Shown here piece after piece: positions 35,936 to 38,646 of a stretch of DNA of 38,646 nucleotides. The translations under genes were made by a program, and so were the position numbers. Source of the stretch: Nonomuraea antri (GTDB taxonomy: Bacteria > Actinomycetota > Actinomycetes > Streptosporangiales > Streptosporangiaceae); the NCBI RefSeq assembly GCF_013283785.1, contig NZ_JABCPZ010000090.1, positions 1-38,646 of the forward strand, read 5' to 3'. Below the pieces are notes generated by a model, which was not told the DNA's origin, did not search any database, and saw only the letters and a program-made list of their open reading frames with translations. Position 1 is the first letter of the stretch. Every line of letters starts with the position of its first letter.

Positions 35936-37515
35936 GCGTCACCCCGGCGCAGCCGGGCGACGGCCAGCGCGAGCGCCAGCGCCGCGTACCCGCACAGGAC
36001 GGCGAAGCCCGCCCACGGCGCCAGCGGATAGTAGCCCGCCACCGGCGCGTAGTGCGCGATCACCTGCGCGTACTCGGGCACGCTCTGCTGGATCGCGAAC
36101 CCGGCCGCGGGAGTGACCCGCAACAGCCACCGCGACAGCCCCTCGGGCAGCAGCGACGCGGTCGCCAGCAGGTTGGGCACCACGATCAGCGCGGTGGCCG
36201 TGATCACCGCCGGCGCGCCGCGCCTGAACAGCGCACCCAGCGCCATCGCCAGCACGGCCGCCACCGCGAGCAGCAACGCCGTCCCGGCCACCACCCGCAC
36301 CTGCGTGAGCGGATCGACCGGGGCGACGACGTTGCCGTTGGACTCCAGGATCCGCCGCGCCGGCGGCACCACGGCGGCGCAGGCCGCCAGCGCGGCCACG
36401 AACGTGACCGTGAAGAGCACCGCCGCCTTGGCCACCAGCACCCGGCCGCGCCGCGGGCTGGCCGCCAGCGTGATGCGGATCAGCCCGCGCCGGTACTCGG
36501 CGGTGACGAACATGACCGCCACCACGATCACCGCGATCAGCGCGATCCACGACCCGGTGAGCGAGCGTTCCACGGGCGCGCCGCCCTCGCCGCCGGCCGG
36601 CGCCAGGTCGCCGTTGCCGGTGATGGTGAACGTGTCGCCGGAGCGCACGAGGCTGCCCGGGTGGTGCAGGCCGCCGGGGCCGTCGCCCTTGGTCACGCCG
36701 ATGTCAGCGGTCCGCCACTCCCCCGGCGAGACCTGGCCGCGCACGTCGACCCGGTCGAAGACGGCGGTGGTCTCGGTGAAGCGCATCTGGGAGACGCTGC
36801 CCGCGACGACGTCCGGCTTGATGGTCAGATCGCCGGGCGAGTTGGCGAACATCCCGGCCTGGACGGTGGCCGGCAGCCCAGGCAGGCGCGCGACGCCGAC
36901 CTTCGACCAGGTGACCCCGTCAGCGGACTCGTGACCGGTGAGCGTGTCGCCCTGCCGGGTCAGCCGCAGCCAGCGCGGCGCCTGCGGTGTCACCGGGCCC
37001 GGGCGTCCCGCGACGTCCTCGGTGTAGTCGTGCTGCATGCGCACCCCGTGATCGGCCGTGGCCAGCACCGCCGCGTACGGCGAGCCCGGCCGGAGGTCGC
37101 GCCTGACGATCAGCCCGGCCTTGGCCCAGGGCACCAGACCCGGGACGATCTTGTCGTGGTCGGGCGGCGGATAGGTGATGATGCCCGACATCGAGGTGAC
37201 CCGCGCGGTGATCGAGCCGTCGCCGGTCAGCGCCTTGTGCACGAAGTACAGCTTGTCGCGCACCGGCCCGCCGCCCGGGCCGACCGGCGGGACCGGGCAG
37301 GCCACCTCCTTGGTGCCCTCGGAGCAGCTGCTGCGGCTGCCGGAGGCGTACAGCAGGCCGATCAGCACGATGAGCAGCGCGGCCACGGCGATCGTGATCG
37401 GCTGGCCGCGCAGCGTGCGGAACTTGGTCCACTCGGCCCGCAGCAGCGCGCCGAAGCCGTCGCGGCCCGGCGGCGCGACGGGACGGTAGGGGGCGCGGGT
37501 GTCCTGCGCGGTCAT
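35932..37515 (-). CDS. ABC-2 exporter permease with large extracellular domain
   Basis: The 527-residue product is twice the usual size. It starts with LLRAEWTKFRTLRGQPITIA and helix 1 (IAVAALLIVLIGLLYA). About 270 residues then form an extracytoplasmic insertion before the remaining five helices (from LIAVIVVAVMFVTAEYRRGL). The insertion contains WLRLTRQGDTLTGHESADG, VTWSKVGVARLPGLPATVQA and GMFANSPG, which resemble DUF1349/concanavalin-like sandwich domains. It may recognise a glycan or peptide substrate outside the cell. It overlaps both neighbours in the operon by 4 bp. Confidence 0.87.
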   Translation of the reverse strand: MTAQDTRAPYRPVAPPGRDGFGALLRAEWTKFRTLRGQPITIAVAALLIVLIGLLYASGSRSSCSEGTKEVACPVPPVGPGGGPVRDKLYFVHKALTGDGSITARVTSMSGIITYPPPDHDKIVPGLVPWAKAGLIVRRDLRPGSPYAAVLATADHGVRMQHDYTEDVAGRPGPVTPQAPRWLRLTRQGDTLTGHESADGVTWSKVGVARLPGLPATVQAGMFANSPGDLTIKPDVVAGSVSQMRFTETTAVFDRVDVRGQVSPGEWRTADIGVTKGDGPGGLHHPGSLVRSGDTFTITGNGDLAPAGGEGGAPVERSLTGSWIALIAVIVVAVMFVTAEYRRGLIRITLAASPRRGRVLVAKAAVLFTVTFVAALAACAAVVPPARRILESNGNVVAPVDPLTQVRVVAGTALLLAVAAVLAMALGALFRRGAPAVITATALIVVPNLLATASLLPEGLSRWLLRVTPAAGFAIQQSVPEYAQVIAHYAPVAGYYPLAPWAGFAVLCGYAALALALAVARLRRGDA

Positions 37516-38444
37516 CGCGCCGCCTCCCCCGCCACGGCCGCGCGGTGCTCGACCGCGTCCCTGGTGAGCTCCATGTACGCCTCTTCCAGCGTCGCCCGAT
37601 GCGCGCTCACCTCGGAGAACGGCACCCCTTCCCGGCCGAGCAGCGCGACGACCCGCTCGGCGGCCAGCCCGGAGACGGTGAGCGTGTCACGGTCGGTTAC
37701 CGCCACCGTGGCGCCTGCGCCGGCCAGGGCCGACATCGCGGCCGGCCGGTCGGAGGTGCGCAGCGTGACCCGGCCGTCGGAGGCCGCCGCGATCAGGTCG
37801 TCGACGCCGGTGTCGGCCACCACGCGGCCCCGGCCCACCACGACGAGATGGCCCGCGGTGTCCTGCAGCTCGCTCATCAGGTGGCTGGACACCAGCACCG
37901 CGCGCCCCTGCGCGGCCAGCCCCCGCAGGAAGCCGCGCATCCAGACGATGCCTTCCGGGTCGAGGCCGTTGAACGGCTCGTCCAGCATGAGCACGGGCGG
38001 GTCGCCGAGCAGCGCCGCGGCGATGCCGAGCCGCTGCCGCATGCCCAGCGAGTAGCCGCCGGCCTTGCGCCGCGCCGCCGGGCCCAGCCCGACCAGCTCG
38101 GCCACCTCGTCGACCCGGCGGGCCGGCAGACCTTGCGAGTGGGCCAGCCAGAGCAGGTGGTCGCGGCCCCTGCGGCCCGGCTGCGGCGCGCCGGCGTCGA
38201 GCAGCGCGCCGACGTGGGTCAGCGGGCGGGCCAGGCTCCGGTACGGCTTCCCGCCGACCAGCGCCCGGCCCTCGTCCGGCAGATCCAGGCCGAGCACCAC
38301 GCGCATGGTGGTGGACTTGCCCGCGCCGTTGGGCCCGACGAAACCGGTGACCTTGCCGGGGCTGACCGTGAACGACATCCCGTCTAAAGCGGTGACCTGG
38401 CCGAACCGTTTACGCAGCCCGGCAACCTCGATGGTGGCTTCCAT
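37512..38444 (-). CDS. ABC transporter ATP-binding protein
   Basis: The 310-residue product has Walker A GPNGAGKST, Q-loop region (LLDAGAPQPGRRG), signature SLGMRQRLGIA, Walker B PVLMLDEPFNGLDPEG and H-loop VSSHLMSE. A C-terminal extension of about 90 residues (VTLRTSDRPAAMSALAGAG to the end) is typical of DRA/BcrA-type antibiotic or lipid exporters. ATG 38444 begins the native-looking N-terminus (MEATIEVAGLRKRFG); the upstream frame is non-coding. TAGTCT lies 7 nt before it, so it may be leaderless. It is the first gene of the exporter operon. Confidence 0.93.
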   Translation of the reverse strand: MEATIEVAGLRKRFGQVTALDGMSFTVSPGKVTGFVGPNGAGKSTTMRVVLGLDLPDEGRALVGGKPYRSLARPLTHVGALLDAGAPQPGRRGRDHLLWLAHSQGLPARRVDEVAELVGLGPAARRKAGGYSLGMRQRLGIAAALLGDPPVLMLDEPFNGLDPEGIVWMRGFLRGLAAQGRAVLVSSHLMSELQDTAGHLVVVGRGRVVADTGVDDLIAAASDGRVTLRTSDRPAAMSALAGAGATVAVTDRDTLTVSGLAAERVVALLGREGVPFSEVSAHRATLEEAYMELTRDAVEHRAAVAGEAAR

Positions 38445-38451
38445 GCCGGGC

Positions 38452-38457
38452 AGACTA
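38452..38457 (-). promoter_or_regulatory. Candidate -10 box of the ABC exporter operon
   Basis: TAGTCT on the minus strand ends 7 nt before the ATPase ATG. The -35 region is not recognisable. Confidence 0.4.
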
Positions 38458-38502
38458 GGCGGCGGGGCGCGGCGCGGTCGTCCCGCCTCAGAGCCATCTT
38501 GA

Positions 38503-38517
38503 CGATCGCTGCGATCG
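38503..38517. promoter_or_regulatory. 15-bp palindrome upstream of the ABC operon
   Basis: CGATCGCTGCGATCG has perfect 7-bp arms around one base. It lies 58 bp before the ATPase start and about 55 bp before the rightward gene at the window edge, so it could be an operator for either. TTGACG overlaps its left side on the plus strand. Confidence 0.45.
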
Positions 38518-38571
38518 GGGACGGGACGTCCCTCATGAGAGGGATGCCAGCGGCGGCGGGCAGCGGCCACA

Positions 38572-38646
38572 ATGGCGGGCACGATGACAAGCACGACCAC
38601 AGGCACAGGCACGACCACAGGCACGGCGACGGGCGCGGGGCGGGCG
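38572..38646 (+). CDS. Partial gene at the right edge, Thr/Gly-rich N-terminus
   Basis: An open frame from ATG 38572 or ATG 38584 runs off the window. Only about 21-25 residues are visible (TSTTTGTGTTTGTATGAG), encoded by an 18-bp direct repeat (GCACGACCACAGGCAC twice). A CACAAT box near 38568 and the divergent position from the ABC operon are weak support. No function can be assigned. Confidence 0.3.
   Translation, partial: MAGTMTSTTTGTGTTTGTATGAGRA

Overview
The window is very GC-rich DNA with strong third-position G/C bias, frequent GTG/TTG starts and short intergenic gaps. It carries many small regulator/target pairs. All of this fits a chromosome segment of a filamentous actinomycete. 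The gene mix would suit a Streptosporangiales-type genome, but that placement is inference. I saw no tRNA, rRNA, CRISPR array, insertion sequence or phage gene, and no gene-free stretch longer than 300 bases.

Layout, left to right. (a) 1-3.9 kb: a partial leftward membrane protein whose N-terminus is a 12-bp tandem repeat, a DUF418 membrane protein, a SigJ-like sigma factor broken by a one-base frameshift, a small membrane protein and a DedA protein. (b) 3.9-8.3 kb: an SNF2 helicase with a SWIM zinc-finger partner, then a RidA-like protein. (c) 8.3-16.4 kb: regulator/target modules. These are an NAD(P)-binding protein behind an orphan palindrome, a VOC protein opposite a WYL regulator, a tandem-MerR regulator opposite an erythromycin-esterase homologue, TetR opposite an SDR, an ArsR-SRPBCC-VOC operon, and a methyltransferase. 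(d) 16.4-20.9 kb: a leftward, overlapping five-gene operon of BioY, AMP-forming acyl-CoA ligase, thiolase-like protein, ECF ATPase and EcfT. It resembles the Bacillus yhfU-yhfT-yhfS biotin locus plus a dedicated ECF module. (e) 21.5-22.9 kb: a 20-residue peptide gene with an excellent ribosome-binding site, a stem-loop, then a MccB/PaaA-like E1 adenylyltransferase. This looks like a minimal, apparently undescribed RiPP locus and is the most interesting item. (f) 22.8-24.4 kb: ArsR opposite an ArsO/CzcO-like flavin monooxygenase. (g) 24.5-30.6 kb: a rightward envelope operon (SGNH lipoprotein, acyltransferase-3, GerMN lipoprotein, response regulator, histidine kinase), then an M14-type metallopeptidase. 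(h) 30.6-33 kb: an FAD oxidoreductase, an AhpD-like protein and an Rrf2 regulator, each preceded by the same CTGGA-N9-TCCAG operator. (i) 33-34.3 kb: an F420/NADP-binding protein opposite MarR, with two near-identical palindromes between them. (j) 34.3-38.4 kb: an ABC-2 exporter operon (ATPase and two permeases, one with a large extracellular insertion) followed by a MerR regulator. A divergent gene runs off the right edge.

Two themes recur. Many first genes appear leaderless, with a TANNNT-like -10 box 6-8 nt before the start codon. Perfect or near-perfect palindromes in promoter regions allow several small regulons to be proposed directly from sequence. Most functional assignments rest on family motifs visible in the translations; substrates are generally unknown.
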